Shown here one piece after another: positions 50,344 to 58,863 of a DNA stretch of 64,000 bases. Numbering within the stretch: position 1 is the stretch's first letter; each line of letters begins with the position of its first letter. A model generated the notes under the pieces. It did no database searches. It saw nothing but the letters and a program-made list of their open reading frames with translations, and was not told the origin of the DNA. Made by a program: the position numbers and the translations under genes. Source of the DNA: UBA11606 sp964504305 (GTDB taxonomy: Bacteria > Actinomycetota > Acidimicrobiia > Acidimicrobiales > Aldehydirespiratoraceae); assembly GCA_964504305.1 (NCBI GenBank), contig CAZDEB010000006.1, positions 1 to 64,000 of the forward strand, in the 5' to 3' direction.

Positions 50344-51498
50344 ATGTCTGAGGCCTACATCGTCGAAGCGGTTCGAACCCCCACCGGCAAACGGGGCGGT
50401 GGACTCGCTCACATTCACCCCGCCGACCTCGGTGCCGCCAGCATCGCGGCCCTCATGCGCCGCAGCGGGATCGACCCCGGAGCCGTCGACGACGTTGTCT
50501 TTGGAAACGTGGATTCTGTCGGCGGCCAAGCAGGAGACATCGCCCGCACCGCTTGGCTTGTGGCCGGACTTCCCGAGCACGTGCCCGGAACCACCATCGA
50601 TCGCCAATGCGGATCAGGTCAACAAGCGGTGAGCTTTGCCGCAATGGGAGTCAAGGCCGGGGTGCAAGACCTCGTTGTTGCCGGTGGCGTGCAACAAATG
50701 TCGCAAATTCCCATTAGCTCGGCGATGACCGTTGCCGCAGATCTTGGATTCGATGATCCGTTCTCTGGGTCCGAGGGCTGGGTAGCTCGCTACGGCCCCC
50801 AAGAGGTGTCACAGTTCCGAAGCGCCGAGATGATTGCCGAGAAATGGAACATCAGTCGAGACCAGATGGAACGGTTTGCTTTCGAAAGTCACCAGCGAGC
50901 GATCCGAGCGATCGACGAAGGACGCTTCGATCGTGAGCTCGAACCGTTGGCTGGCTGCGAGATGGACGAAGGTCCCCGCCGCGGCGGATCTATCGAAAAG
51001 ATGCAACAGCTAAAGCCTCTCGTCGAGGGCGGTCGTGTGACCGCTGCGGTCGCGAGCCAGATCTGCGACTCGTCGGCGGCGCTACTCATTGCCTCCGAGC
51101 AGGCCCTCAAGGACCACAACCTCACGCCCCGAGCGCGTATCCATCACATGAGTGTGCGAGGCGACGACCCGATCATGATGCTCACCGGCCCGATCCCCGC
51201 CACGGCCCATGCCCTCGAGAGAGCCTCCATGACGATCGACGAGATTGACTTGTTCGAATGCAACGAGGCGTTTGCCTGCGTGCCGTTGGCGTGGATGCAC
51301 GAACACAAAATCCCCCACGACCGCGTCAACGTCAACGGTGGGGCCATCGCCCTCGGTCACCCACTCGGTGCCACCGGCGCCAAACTCATGACCACGCTGC
51401 TCCACGAACTCGAGCGCACCGGCGGACGATACGGTCTGCAGACCATGTGCGAAGGCGGCGGCCAAGCCAACGTCACAATCATCGAGAGGCTTGGATGA
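50344..51498 (+). CDS. Thiolase (acetyl-CoA C-acyltransferase)
   Basis: 384 residues. Catalytic residues are in place: nucleophilic Cys in DRQCGSGQQAV, His in GGAIALGHPLGATG, and the C-terminal Cys in CEGGGQANVTI. NEAF (FECNEAFACVP) is present. It does the last, thiolytic step of beta-oxidation. The ATGA overlap with the SDR gene and divergence from TetR make a beta-oxidation unit with the nearby dehydrogenases. Confidence 0.92.
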   Translation: MSEAYIVEAVRTPTGKRGGGLAHIHPADLGAASIAALMRRSGIDPGAVDDVVFGNVDSVGGQAGDIARTAWLVAGLPEHVPGTTIDRQCGSGQQAVSFAAMGVKAGVQDLVVAGGVQQMSQIPISSAMTVAADLGFDDPFSGSEGWVARYGPQEVSQFRSAEMIAEKWNISRDQMERFAFESHQRAIRAIDEGRFDRELEPLAGCEMDEGPRRGGSIEKMQQLKPLVEGGRVTAAVASQICDSSAALLIASEQALKDHNLTPRARIHHMSVRGDDPIMMLTGPIPATAHALERASMTIDEIDLFECNEAFACVPLAWMHEHKIPHDRVNVNGGAIALGHPLGATGAKLMTTLLHELERTGGRYGLQTMCEGGGQANVTIIERLG

Positions 51499-52250
51499 GC
51501 GATCTGGCCGCTGGTCTCGTCGTGTTCGTCACCGGCGGGGCCAGCGGGATTGGTCGGGCCGCGGCGTTGGAGTTCGCTGGCCAAGGAGCAGCTCACGTGG
51601 TCGTGGCCGATCTCGATGCCGACGGAGCCGAGGCGACCGTAGCGGCCCTTGACGGGCCGGGCTCCTCCGCACGGCTCGACGTCGCCGATGAGCAGGCCGT
51701 CAAAGGAGTCATCGACGAGATTGTCGGCGATCACGGGCGACTCGACGTGGCGTTCAACAACGCCGGTATCAACGACTCGGCTCACCGGTTCCACGATCTC
51801 GATACCGAGTCGTGGGATCGCATGATCCGGGTCAACCTCAGCAGCGTGTTCTATTGCATGAAACACGAGCTTCGACACATGGTCGACGCTGGCCACGGGG
51901 CAATAATCAACACATCGTCGGGGGCTGGCGTGGTGGCCGCACCCGGCCTGCCCCACTACACCGCGGCAAAGCACGGAGTTGTCGGGCTGACCAAAGCCGC
52001 GGCCCAAGAGTACGCCCGCCGAGGCATCCGGGTTAACGCGGTGCTTCCGGGCTCGACCGACACGTCGATGCTTCGAGATTTCATCGCCGGCGACGAAGCA
52101 ATGGCCAAAATCATCGCCGGTTCAAACATCCAAGGATCACTACTCGACCCGGCCGATGTCGCCTCCACCGTGGTTTGGCTCGGTAGTCGCCACGCCGCGA
52201 TGGTTAATGGTCAGTCCCTGGTCGTCGACGGTGGCGGCATAGTTCGCTAG
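51495..52250 (+). CDS. Short-chain dehydrogenase/reductase
   Basis: 251 residues from ATG 51495. NAD-binding TGGASGIG (cofactor preference NAD suggested by Asp in VVADLDADG), NNAG, Ser in INTSSGAG, and the catalytic YTAAK are all present. In a unit with thiolase it is probably a 3-hydroxyacyl-CoA or hydroxysteroid dehydrogenase. Translationally coupled to the thiolase gene. Confidence 0.9.
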   Translation: MSDLAAGLVVFVTGGASGIGRAAALEFAGQGAAHVVVADLDADGAEATVAALDGPGSSARLDVADEQAVKGVIDEIVGDHGRLDVAFNNAGINDSAHRFHDLDTESWDRMIRVNLSSVFYCMKHELRHMVDAGHGAIINTSSGAGVVAAPGLPHYTAAKHGVVGLTKAAAQEYARRGIRVNAVLPGSTDTSMLRDFIAGDEAMAKIIAGSNIQGSLLDPADVASTVVWLGSRHAAMVNGQSLVVDGGGIVR

Positions 52251-52302
52251 GACCGGGCGAGGGCTTTGCTCAGGCCCACGAGCAACCTGCCGATGGAAGG
52301 GG

Positions 52303-52899
52303 GTGACCCGGTCCGACGCGCCTCAACTCGCCTTACTCGACGGCGACCACAACGCCCGATTCGATGCGGCGTTGCTGGCGATCGAAGAACGCGAGTCGCG
52401 ACGCGACGCGAGTCGGGCCATGTGGCGAACCCATCACTGGCCCGAACAATACGATCGATGCACGATTGTTGCGGGGCGTCACGTATGTCGTCGGTGCCTG
52501 ACGTTGTACCCGATGGCCCTTGGGTTCGCGGTTCTTTCATTGGTCGGAATGGTCGCTTGGCCCGCGGCGCTCGACCTGTGGTTCATCTGGCTACTTTGCA
52601 TTCCCGCCACCATCGACTTTGTCTTTGAACAAACCCAGATCTGGGCCTACTCGGCTCGACGTCAGGTGATAACAACCGCATTGTTTGCGCCGGCGCTCGG
52701 ACGCGGCTTTGGCCACGAACTCTCCGACTCGTGGTCGCCCGAGTTCTGGGGTCCGGTTCTTGTTTTTTGTTCGATCTGGTTTCTTGCCGCTCTAGGCGGA
52801 CAGCGCCTTCGCAAGAGCCACGCCGAGCTCGAGAGTCAGGCCGAGCTCGAGAGTAACGCTGGGGTCAGTGCCGACCCAACCGTCGAGGGAGAACTCTGA
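52303..52899 (+). CDS. DUF2085-like membrane protein
   Basis: 198 residues from GTG 52303 (GGAAGGGG upstream). CRRCLTLYPMALGF near residue 65 and the following three hydrophobic helices fit the DUF2085 metal-site membrane proteins (C-x2-C). EQTQIWAYSARRQVITTALFAPALGRGF joins the helices. The C-terminal tail has a repeat (AELES twice). Function is unknown. It is coupled to the SRPBCC gene by TGATG. Confidence 0.7.
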   Translation: MTRSDAPQLALLDGDHNARFDAALLAIEERESRRDASRAMWRTHHWPEQYDRCTIVAGRHVCRRCLTLYPMALGFAVLSLVGMVAWPAALDLWFIWLLCIPATIDFVFEQTQIWAYSARRQVITTALFAPALGRGFGHELSDSWSPEFWGPVLVFCSIWFLAALGGQRLRKSHAELESQAELESNAGVSADPTVEGEL

Positions 52900-53330
52900 T
52901 GGCAAGTTTCCGCGCCGAAATTGTGGTTGATGCCGCTCGAGAAGACGCTTTTGACTACCTGAGTGATCTGACCAATCTGTCGGATTGGGATTCTTCAGTA
53001 CGTCGAGCCACCGCCGAGACCGGCGGCGGGTCCGGCGTTGGTTCGAAGTACGACGTCACCCTTGGTTTTTATGGCAAAGCCCTCGACACGAAGTGCGAGA
53101 TCGTCGAACACAACCCGGCCGAGCGGGTTCGCTGGGTGGTCAGCGGCAAAGCCAACGGCGAAACCTCCATCATGATTACCGATGTTGAAGGCCAAACGAT
53201 TGTGACCTACGACGGGTCGCTCAAGATGGCGGGATTCGCTCGCTTCTTGGACCGAGGAATGCAAGTGGCCTACGACGGCATCGGCGAAAACATCGTCAAA
53301 GGCATCGCCAAACAGCTTCGCCTGAAGTAG
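52899..53330 (+). CDS. SRPBCC (START-like/polyketide cyclase) family protein
   Basis: 143 residues. The pattern FRAEIVVDAAREDAFDYLSDLTNLSDWD then beta strands ending in a long C-terminal helix (GIGENIVKGIAKQL) is the SRPBCC ligand-binding cup. ERVRWVVSGKANGETSIMIT is typical of the lipid- or polyketide-binding group. It starts on the stop of the DUF2085 gene. The ligand is unknown. Confidence 0.85.
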   Translation: MASFRAEIVVDAAREDAFDYLSDLTNLSDWDSSVRRATAETGGGSGVGSKYDVTLGFYGKALDTKCEIVEHNPAERVRWVVSGKANGETSIMITDVEGQTIVTYDGSLKMAGFARFLDRGMQVAYDGIGENIVKGIAKQLRLK

Positions 53331-53336
53331 CGAAGC

Positions 53337-53816
53337 TCAGACGAGAGCGCCGTCGACCTTGGCCATCGCGTCGTCTTCTTCGACGTCGAGGGCGAAGGCC
53401 AGTTCCGATACCAACACGTTGCGGGCCTTGGTGTACAGCGACTTCTCGCCTGCCGACAGGCCTTTGGCATGGTCGCGCAACGCCAGGTTCCGCACGACTT
53501 CGGCGACCTGGTAAACATCGCCGCTCTTGAGCTTTTCCTGATGGTTCTTGAACCGGCGTGACCAGTTGGCGGGCTCGCGTACGTCGCGCTTGGCCAGCAC
53601 TTCGAAGAGGTCTTCGACGTCTTCGGTGGAAATGGGCCAGCGCATCCCGACCTCGTCGACCTTGTCGACAGGCACCGCGAGAGTCATGTCGCCGTGAGCC
53701 ATACGTAGAACGAGATACTCGGTTTCCTCGCCGAACGCCGTGCGCTTTTCTTTCTTCTCGATAACCGCCGCGCCGTGGTGGGGGTAGACGACTCGGTCGC
53801 CGGGCTTGTAGCTCAC
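53337..53816 (-). CDS. carD: CarD family transcription regulator
   Basis: 159 residues from GTG 53816. The N-terminal Tudor-like RNA polymerase-interacting domain reads YKPGDRVVYPHHGAAVIEKKEKR; the C-terminal helical DNA-binding part holds VGMRWPISTEDVEDLFEVLAKR, PANWSRRFKNHQEKL and KGLSAGEKSLYTKARNVLVSELAF. It matches the essential actinobacterial CarD that stabilises open complexes, especially at rRNA promoters. It is convergent with the SRPBCC gene (7-bp gap). A core gene supporting the taxon call. Confidence 0.95.
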   Translation of the reverse strand: MSYKPGDRVVYPHHGAAVIEKKEKRTAFGEETEYLVLRMAHGDMTLAVPVDKVDEVGMRWPISTEDVEDLFEVLAKRDVREPANWSRRFKNHQEKLKSGDVYQVAEVVRNLALRDHAKGLSAGEKSLYTKARNVLVSELAFALDVEEDDAMAKVDGALV

Positions 53817-53936
53817 GTAAAGAACCGTCCTCGAAAGATCGCACTTGGCCGCCTCCTAAGGATGCCAGATTGATGCTCAATCAGAAACGCGGTGGGTGAC
53901 AAGTTCGACCGGGTGTCGACCCCTACTATCGCTTCG

Positions 53937-54974
53937 ATGCGCCGCGATTGGATCCTCGCCTGGGTGGTGATGGTGGGGTTTGTCGGAGTTGGTGGGATCT
54001 ATGTCGCTCAGAGCCGCGTTGTCGACCCTGCGCCGCTGATCGTGCATGCCCAAGCGTCGGCGGCTGACATCCGGGCCGCAAACCTGGTGATTGGCACTAA
54101 CGCGCCGCTCACGACCGACCCCTACCGGGGCCTTGGCACCTGGGTGGACGTATTCGACTATTCCCCGCCGTATGCCGGTCAGTTCCCGGCGGTCGACCCG
54201 TCGACGGTGTCGGAGATGGCCGACGCCAAGATCTCGACGGTTTATCTGCAAGCGGCTCGGCTCGACGACCGCAGCCCCACGGGCCTCGAGGATCGCTGGC
54301 TGCTGGCCGACTTTTTGTTGAGTTCGCACAACCACGGCATCGCCGTTGTGGCTTGGTACTTGCCGCGGTTCGGCGACGATTCTTTAGATCTGGACCGCGT
54401 TGGTTGGCTGGCCGACTTCGAGGTGTTGGGCCACCGCTTCGATGGAGTGGCGCTCGATATCGAATGGACCGGCGACGGGATCGATCACGAGACTCGCAGT
54501 TCGCGACTAGTGGACCTGAGTCGGCGAATTGCCGCAGCCCATCCGGACCTTCCCGTTGGTGCGATTGTGCCTCCTCCGGTGCAGATGGAAGTAGTGAATA
54601 CCGCCTTCTGGCCCGATTTCCCGTGGCGCCAGATCGAACCGTTCTACGACGTTTGGTTGCCGATGAGCTACTGGTCGTTGCGGCTCGACTCGTCGGGGTA
54701 CGGCGATGGCTACACCTACCACGAGGAGTCGGTGCGTCGCCTACGCGCCAACTTGGGCGACCCGGAGGCGTTGGTTCATGGCATCGGAGGCATTGGTGGC
54801 GTAGACGGGATTGACGATGCGAGTAACCCGCGGGAGCCGCTGGCGATACTGCCCGAGGTAGAGAACTTTGGTCGAGCGCTGCGCGACACCGGGTCGATCG
54901 GCGGGTCGCTTTATGACTGGGCGACCATGGACGCGGCCGGCCGCGCCGCGCTAAGCGACCTTTTGGCGCCATGA
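53937..54974 (+). CDS. Membrane-anchored or secreted TIM-barrel protein, glycoside hydrolase-like
   Basis: 345 residues from ATG 53937. An N-terminal signal/anchor (WILAWVVMVGFVGVGGIYVA) is followed by an (alpha/beta)-barrel: WVDVFDYSP, STVYLQAARLDDRS, GIAVVAWYLPRFGDD, HRFDGVALDIEWTGDG, VWLPMSYWSLRLDS. The strand-4 DIEW resembles the D-x-E motif of GH18-like hydrolases, though spacing differs. It may act on a surface glycan. It lies between CarD (divergent) and an unknown convergent gene. Confidence 0.65.
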   Translation: MRRDWILAWVVMVGFVGVGGIYVAQSRVVDPAPLIVHAQASAADIRAANLVIGTNAPLTTDPYRGLGTWVDVFDYSPPYAGQFPAVDPSTVSEMADAKISTVYLQAARLDDRSPTGLEDRWLLADFLLSSHNHGIAVVAWYLPRFGDDSLDLDRVGWLADFEVLGHRFDGVALDIEWTGDGIDHETRSSRLVDLSRRIAAAHPDLPVGAIVPPPVQMEVVNTAFWPDFPWRQIEPFYDVWLPMSYWSLRLDSSGYGDGYTYHEESVRRLRANLGDPEALVHGIGGIGGVDGIDDASNPREPLAILPEVENFGRALRDTGSIGGSLYDWATMDAAGRAALSDLLAP

Positions 54975-55796
54975 TCATCGCCCACTAGCGCCCAGAGCTA
55001 GAGCTATCGAGTCGCAGTCGCGGCGATGCAAAAGTTCGGGTAAGTCGACGAGCAGCGAGTCGGGGTCGGGGAGTCGGGCGAGTTCGTGGCGAGCAAACGA
55101 ACCGTGGTCGTGCCACGCCGCCAACGCCGGCGAAATGTTCAGCCATGGCTCGAGGCCCTGGATACGTCGTTGACGCAGACCCTCCCAATCGGGTGCCCAT
55201 TGGTGGCGTTGATGACGCAATATTTCGGGGCTGGGGGTGGTCGAGCAAGTGCCGCGGGCCGCAGGGTGTTTGGTTGCGAAGTCGCTCCAGCGGGGAGGCT
55301 GGCCGAGCGGAAATTCGAGCGTGATGTCGAGGATGCGGTCGAGCCACACCAAGTCGGCCAGATCGAGCGCTTCGTGCGGTGGCGGAGGTGTTGGCAGCCC
55401 CATGCATCGGCGGACAAGGTCGACGGCGAGCGACGGGCGGTCGCCGACGGCTAATGGGCGTCGACACAACGGATCGAATACCAAAGCTGCGCCGGTTCGC
55501 TCGACCGCCAGCACCGCCGGCGCGGCACCAGTATTCATGGAGCCAGTGTTCATGGAGCCAGTGTGGATGGCGCCTGTGCGGGGCCCGCCGAGTGGGTAAC
55601 CAACGGCGTCAACGAGTTGGCTGACTCGCACCCCGGCCAACGACGAACCGGGGTTATTGGGTGCTTCGATGTTATGGGGCTCTTCGATGGCGAGTATGTC
55701 GGTGCCGATCCGCATGAGGGGTCGGCGACGCAGCACGGCTGCGGCTGCAAGGTCGGTGAGAGATGGAGGAGCGATTGCCGGCATCGGTTGGTCCAT
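54975..55796 (-). CDS. Hypothetical protein, 273 aa
   Basis: I do not recognise the family. The N-terminal half has an odd short tandem repeat (GSMNTGSMNTG, DNA unit about 15 bp near 55535-55565). The rest is Leu/Arg/Pro-rich with WLDRILDITLEFPLGQPPRW and a C-terminal SLLVDLPELLHRRDCDSIALALGA. No signal or membrane segment. It is convergent with the TIM-barrel gene and divergent from the methyltransferase operon, with about 200 bp between. Confidence 0.55.
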   Translation of the reverse strand: MDQPMPAIAPPSLTDLAAAAVLRRRPLMRIGTDILAIEEPHNIEAPNNPGSSLAGVRVSQLVDAVGYPLGGPRTGAIHTGSMNTGSMNTGAAPAVLAVERTGAALVFDPLCRRPLAVGDRPSLAVDLVRRCMGLPTPPPPHEALDLADLVWLDRILDITLEFPLGQPPRWSDFATKHPAARGTCSTTPSPEILRHQRHQWAPDWEGLRQRRIQGLEPWLNISPALAAWHDHGSFARHELARLPDPDSLLVDLPELLHRRDCDSIALALGASGR

Positions 55797-55994
55797 GTTT
55801 TGAAGAACTCGATGGCAATCCGCTCGGGATTGCGAAGGCGGCGAGTGGTTGTTGCCGCGTCGATATCACTGTTGGACATCATCGTCAGGGCATGTGACAA
55901 GACGACTGTCACACCCCTTCTTCACGATGCTCACAAGAACCGGGCAACGGCTCGACCCCCGCCTAGGATCCCCATCCATACCTCGGAGAACCCC

Positions 55995-57506
55995 GTGAGC
56001 GATCGCAGAAAAACCACCGCAACAACCGCGTTTGGCGTCGGACGGCGCGAGAGCCACGACGCGTCCGACTTCTACGGCCGGTTTACCCCTCCCGAAATCT
56101 CCAGCGACGACACCGTCAACGCGGTTTCAGCCGAGTTGGCGCCTATCCATCAGCGCGACAGTCGCGAAATCAACCAGGTCTTTCCCCATAATTCTGTGGC
56201 GTTGGTGGTTACGTCGCCGCCGTATTTTGTCGGCAAAGAGTACGAACTTTCCGTTACCGGCGACTCCGAAACGCGTGGGGGCGGTCCAAGCGTCCCCACC
56301 TCTTATCTCGAGTATTTGCAGATGCTGCACGACGTTTTTCGGTCGTGTGTCGATGTGCTCGAACCGGGCGGCCGCATCGCTATCAACGTGGCCAACCTCG
56401 GGCGCAAGCCCTACCGCAGCTTGTCGGCTGATGTCATCTCGATTCTCCAAGACGATCTTGGCCTGCTGCTTCGAGGCGAAATTATTTGGCAAAAGGCCGA
56501 GGGGGCGACCGGGTCGGTGGCGTGGGGCAGCTATCGCAAGGCCACCAATCCCGTGCTTCGGGATCTGACCGAGCGGGTGATCGTGGCCAGCAAGGGTCGT
56601 TTCGACCGGGTGCTTCCCAAAGGCCGCGAGTCAACGATGTCGGCCGACGATTTCATGGAAGCGACGCTCGACGTGTGGAAGATCAGTCCCGAGTCGGCGC
56701 GCCGTGTGCAACATCCGGCCCCTTTCCCGGTCGAACTTCCGCGACGGTTGATCGATCTCTACACCTACGAAGGCGATGTGGTGCTCGATCCATTTCTCGG
56801 ATCTGGCTCCACTCTCGTGGCTGCCGAACGTACGGGTCGCCGCGGATTTGGGTTCGACCTCGATCCCGAATACTGCGAGATCGCCAAAGCCCGACTCGAG
56901 ACCGAACAATCTCGTCCCCGGCTTCGCGCCGTCGAGGTGGTTGGCGAGGACCCACTGTTCGAAGTCCCGATCGATGGTGATGATCGCCAAGAGTTCTTCC
57001 AAGCGCGAGCCACCAGCGAAGGCAAGAAGGCCGCCGATATCGCCGAACGGGTGTTGGTCGATGCGGGGTTCGATGTTGTCAAGAGCCCGGTCAAGATCCC
57101 CAAGGTGGGCGTGCAATTCAACTTCTTGGTTGAGGACGCCGAAGGCGGTCAGTGGTACGTCGATGTTTCTGGTGCCTTCACCACTGTTCGGCCCGGTTTG
57201 ATGAGAACCGACACCATGTGGAAGACCCTGGGTCGGATCCACGTGTTGCGGGCCACCGACGAGCCACAGAATCGCAGCCGAGTGCTCGTTCTTACTTCCA
57301 ATCTCCCCAAGACGAGTAGCGAGGGTGACAAGGCGTTGCGCGCGGTAGGTCCTGATCAGGTGTGGGATGCGATCGAAATGTTCGATGCCAACGGCGTGGC
57401 CCGGCTTCGCGAGTACGCCAAGGGCGATGTGGTGCTGCCGATTCCCGGGTTCTGGCGCGACTGCGACATCGACGCTTTCGAGGCGAGAGAGAGTCGGCCG
57501 TCCTGA
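55995..57506 (+). CDS. Beta-class DNA methyltransferase with C-terminal nuclease-like domain
   Basis: 503 residues from GTG 55995 (GGAGA upstream). Motif IV TSPPY (73-77, N4-cytosine or N6-adenine type) comes before motif I DPFLGSGST (265-273), the circular order of class beta enzymes. The AdoMet part is GFGFDLDPEYCEIAKAR. Residues about 325-503 add a domain: ADIAERVLVDAGFDVV, FNFLVEDAEGGQWYVDVSG, RTDTMWKTLGRIHVL. This looks like a restriction-endonuclease fold, but no clear E-x-K is seen (VDVSG instead). It begins a coupled three-gene operon. Confidence 0.85.
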   Translation: MSDRRKTTATTAFGVGRRESHDASDFYGRFTPPEISSDDTVNAVSAELAPIHQRDSREINQVFPHNSVALVVTSPPYFVGKEYELSVTGDSETRGGGPSVPTSYLEYLQMLHDVFRSCVDVLEPGGRIAINVANLGRKPYRSLSADVISILQDDLGLLLRGEIIWQKAEGATGSVAWGSYRKATNPVLRDLTERVIVASKGRFDRVLPKGRESTMSADDFMEATLDVWKISPESARRVQHPAPFPVELPRRLIDLYTYEGDVVLDPFLGSGSTLVAAERTGRRGFGFDLDPEYCEIAKARLETEQSRPRLRAVEVVGEDPLFEVPIDGDDRQEFFQARATSEGKKAADIAERVLVDAGFDVVKSPVKIPKVGVQFNFLVEDAEGGQWYVDVSGAFTTVRPGLMRTDTMWKTLGRIHVLRATDEPQNRSRVLVLTSNLPKTSSEGDKALRAVGPDQVWDAIEMFDANGVARLREYAKGDVVLPIPGFWRDCDIDAFEARESRPS

Positions 57507-57850
57507 TGGCCCAAGTTGCCTACGCCGTTGTTCATACCGAGCCGCCCTCGATATTCCTGGCCGACGACATCGATGTGTTGCACCGGGTGCTGGCCCTCGA
57601 GGTGGTGGCTCGCACCGACCCCAACTTGTTGTGCGATCAAGCCACCGATATTCGCGACGCCTTGCTCGAAGAGCGTTGGGGCGACGCGGTCGTGGCATGG
57701 ATTCGAGCGGTGGGCACCGGAATCGACGTCTACGGCGGCAAATCGGTTTACACCAACGACGACCTACCTTCCGACCTGATCGGCGCTCAGTTGCAATTCA
57801 CCCGCTTGTTCGGGCGCGACCGACCTGCCGCGGTTCGCAGTCGCGGCTGA
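57506..57850 (+). CDS. Unknown 114-aa protein in the methyltransferase operon
   Basis: I do not recognise it. It starts on the stop of the methyltransferase (TGATG) and its own stop overlaps the next start the same way. The sequence is acidic and helical, with VLHRVLALEVVARTDPNLLCDQATDIRDAL-like helices and WIRAVGTGIDVYGG. No catalytic motif. Size and strict coupling suggest a subunit, specificity adaptor or control protein for the flanking enzymes. Confidence 0.7.
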   Translation: MAQVAYAVVHTEPPSIFLADDIDVLHRVLALEVVARTDPNLLCDQATDIRDALLEERWGDAVVAWIRAVGTGIDVYGGKSVYTNDDLPSDLIGAQLQFTRLFGRDRPAAVRSRG

Positions 57851-58863
57851 TGCCCGATACCCGCACCGCGGTCAGCGAAATAGTCACCGGGTTGGGGCTG
57901 TTCGGCTTTCGCGACCTCGATCGGGCTCTGGCGGCCCGACCCCGGTTCATCACCAACGTGACTGACGAGGTTTACGACCAGCTTGACGCTGCCTATGCCG
58001 CCGGCGACCATGCGTCGTTGTTCGGCACTGCGTGGCGCAACGGTCAGCATTTTGCTCGCGCCAACGACGGCCTGCGGGGCCGACCGCCCTGGACCGTGGA
58101 GTGGAAAGGTCCGCACAAACCGCCGGCCTACGAACAGATCCCCGCCGACTTGCGCGTCGATCACGTGTACCTCATTAGCTGCAAGTACGGGTCGAAGATC
58201 CTCCAGAACGCCTCGCCGGCCAACCTGTTCGACCGTGCACTTGGAGGCCGAGAAAAATCGCACACCGACTGGTTTTTCGAAACGGCCCCCGAGTCCTACC
58301 AAGACTTGTATCGCCAAGTTTGCGCGCACGTTGGCGATCACACGCTGCCCGAGCGCGTAACCCAACTCGATGCTGGTCAACGCAAACGCCTGCGAGGACA
58401 CCTGCCAGGGCGTTGGCCCACCGAACTTCGAAACGACTGGGAAATGGTGGCCTTCGAGATCGCCCGGTCCTCAGCAGCGCGACTCCTCGATCGGTTGGCC
58501 GCCCCGGCCGAACGCGAGGAGTTCCTTTGGCGGCTGCTGCGTTTGCAGGCCGCACCGTATTACGTGCTCGGTGCCGATCTGCGCGATCAACCGTTGTGTT
58601 ATCGGGTCACAACCCCGTGGGATTTTCGAGCGAGTTACAAGATCCGATCGCTGGACGTGTGGGGCGAACATGCTGGCCAACCCTTGGTGCGTTGGCGAGC
58701 AGACATCGCCGACCGCTCAGAGGGCGAACGACGCATTATCGAAGGCCACGTCGAAGTGCGGTGGAGCCACGGCAAGTTCGGTGGCGTTCCCGAGGCGAAG
58801 ATCTATCTCGACACTCCCCACCACGATGTTGCCGGTTACGAACCGCTTAACGACGAGAACTGA
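57850..58863 (+). CDS. Putative PD-(D/E)XK-like nuclease in the methyltransferase operon
   Basis: 337 residues. The candidate core is VEWKGPHK (Glu84-x-Lys86) followed by IPADLRVDHVYLISCKYGSK, in which Asp104 precedes a hydrophobic strand ending in Ser-Cys-Lys112, like the D...x-x-K end of PD-(D/E)XK strands. NASPANLFDRAL and the Trp/Arg-rich C-terminal half (WDFRASYKIRSLDVWG) follow. No known restriction enzyme family is evident. Coupling to a methyltransferase is the main reason for the call. It overlaps the convergent exonuclease gene by 28 bp. Confidence 0.6.
   Translation: MPDTRTAVSEIVTGLGLFGFRDLDRALAARPRFITNVTDEVYDQLDAAYAAGDHASLFGTAWRNGQHFARANDGLRGRPPWTVEWKGPHKPPAYEQIPADLRVDHVYLISCKYGSKILQNASPANLFDRALGGREKSHTDWFFETAPESYQDLYRQVCAHVGDHTLPERVTQLDAGQRKRLRGHLPGRWPTELRNDWEMVAFEIARSSAARLLDRLAAPAEREEFLWRLLRLQAAPYYVLGADLRDQPLCYRVTTPWDFRASYKIRSLDVWGEHAGQPLVRWRADIADRSEGERRIIEGHVEVRWSHGKFGGVPEAKIYLDTPHHDVAGYEPLNDEN

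Noticed and set aside
54109..54978. 289-residue minus-strand frame opposite the TIM-barrel gene
   Set aside because: Arg/Ser/Pro-rich composition and full overlap with a gene that has a signal anchor and barrel motifs.
57367..57849. N-terminal extension of the putative nuclease
   Set aside because: It lies out of frame over the methyltransferase and 114-aa genes and is Arg-rich; the TGATG start at 57850 fits the operon style.
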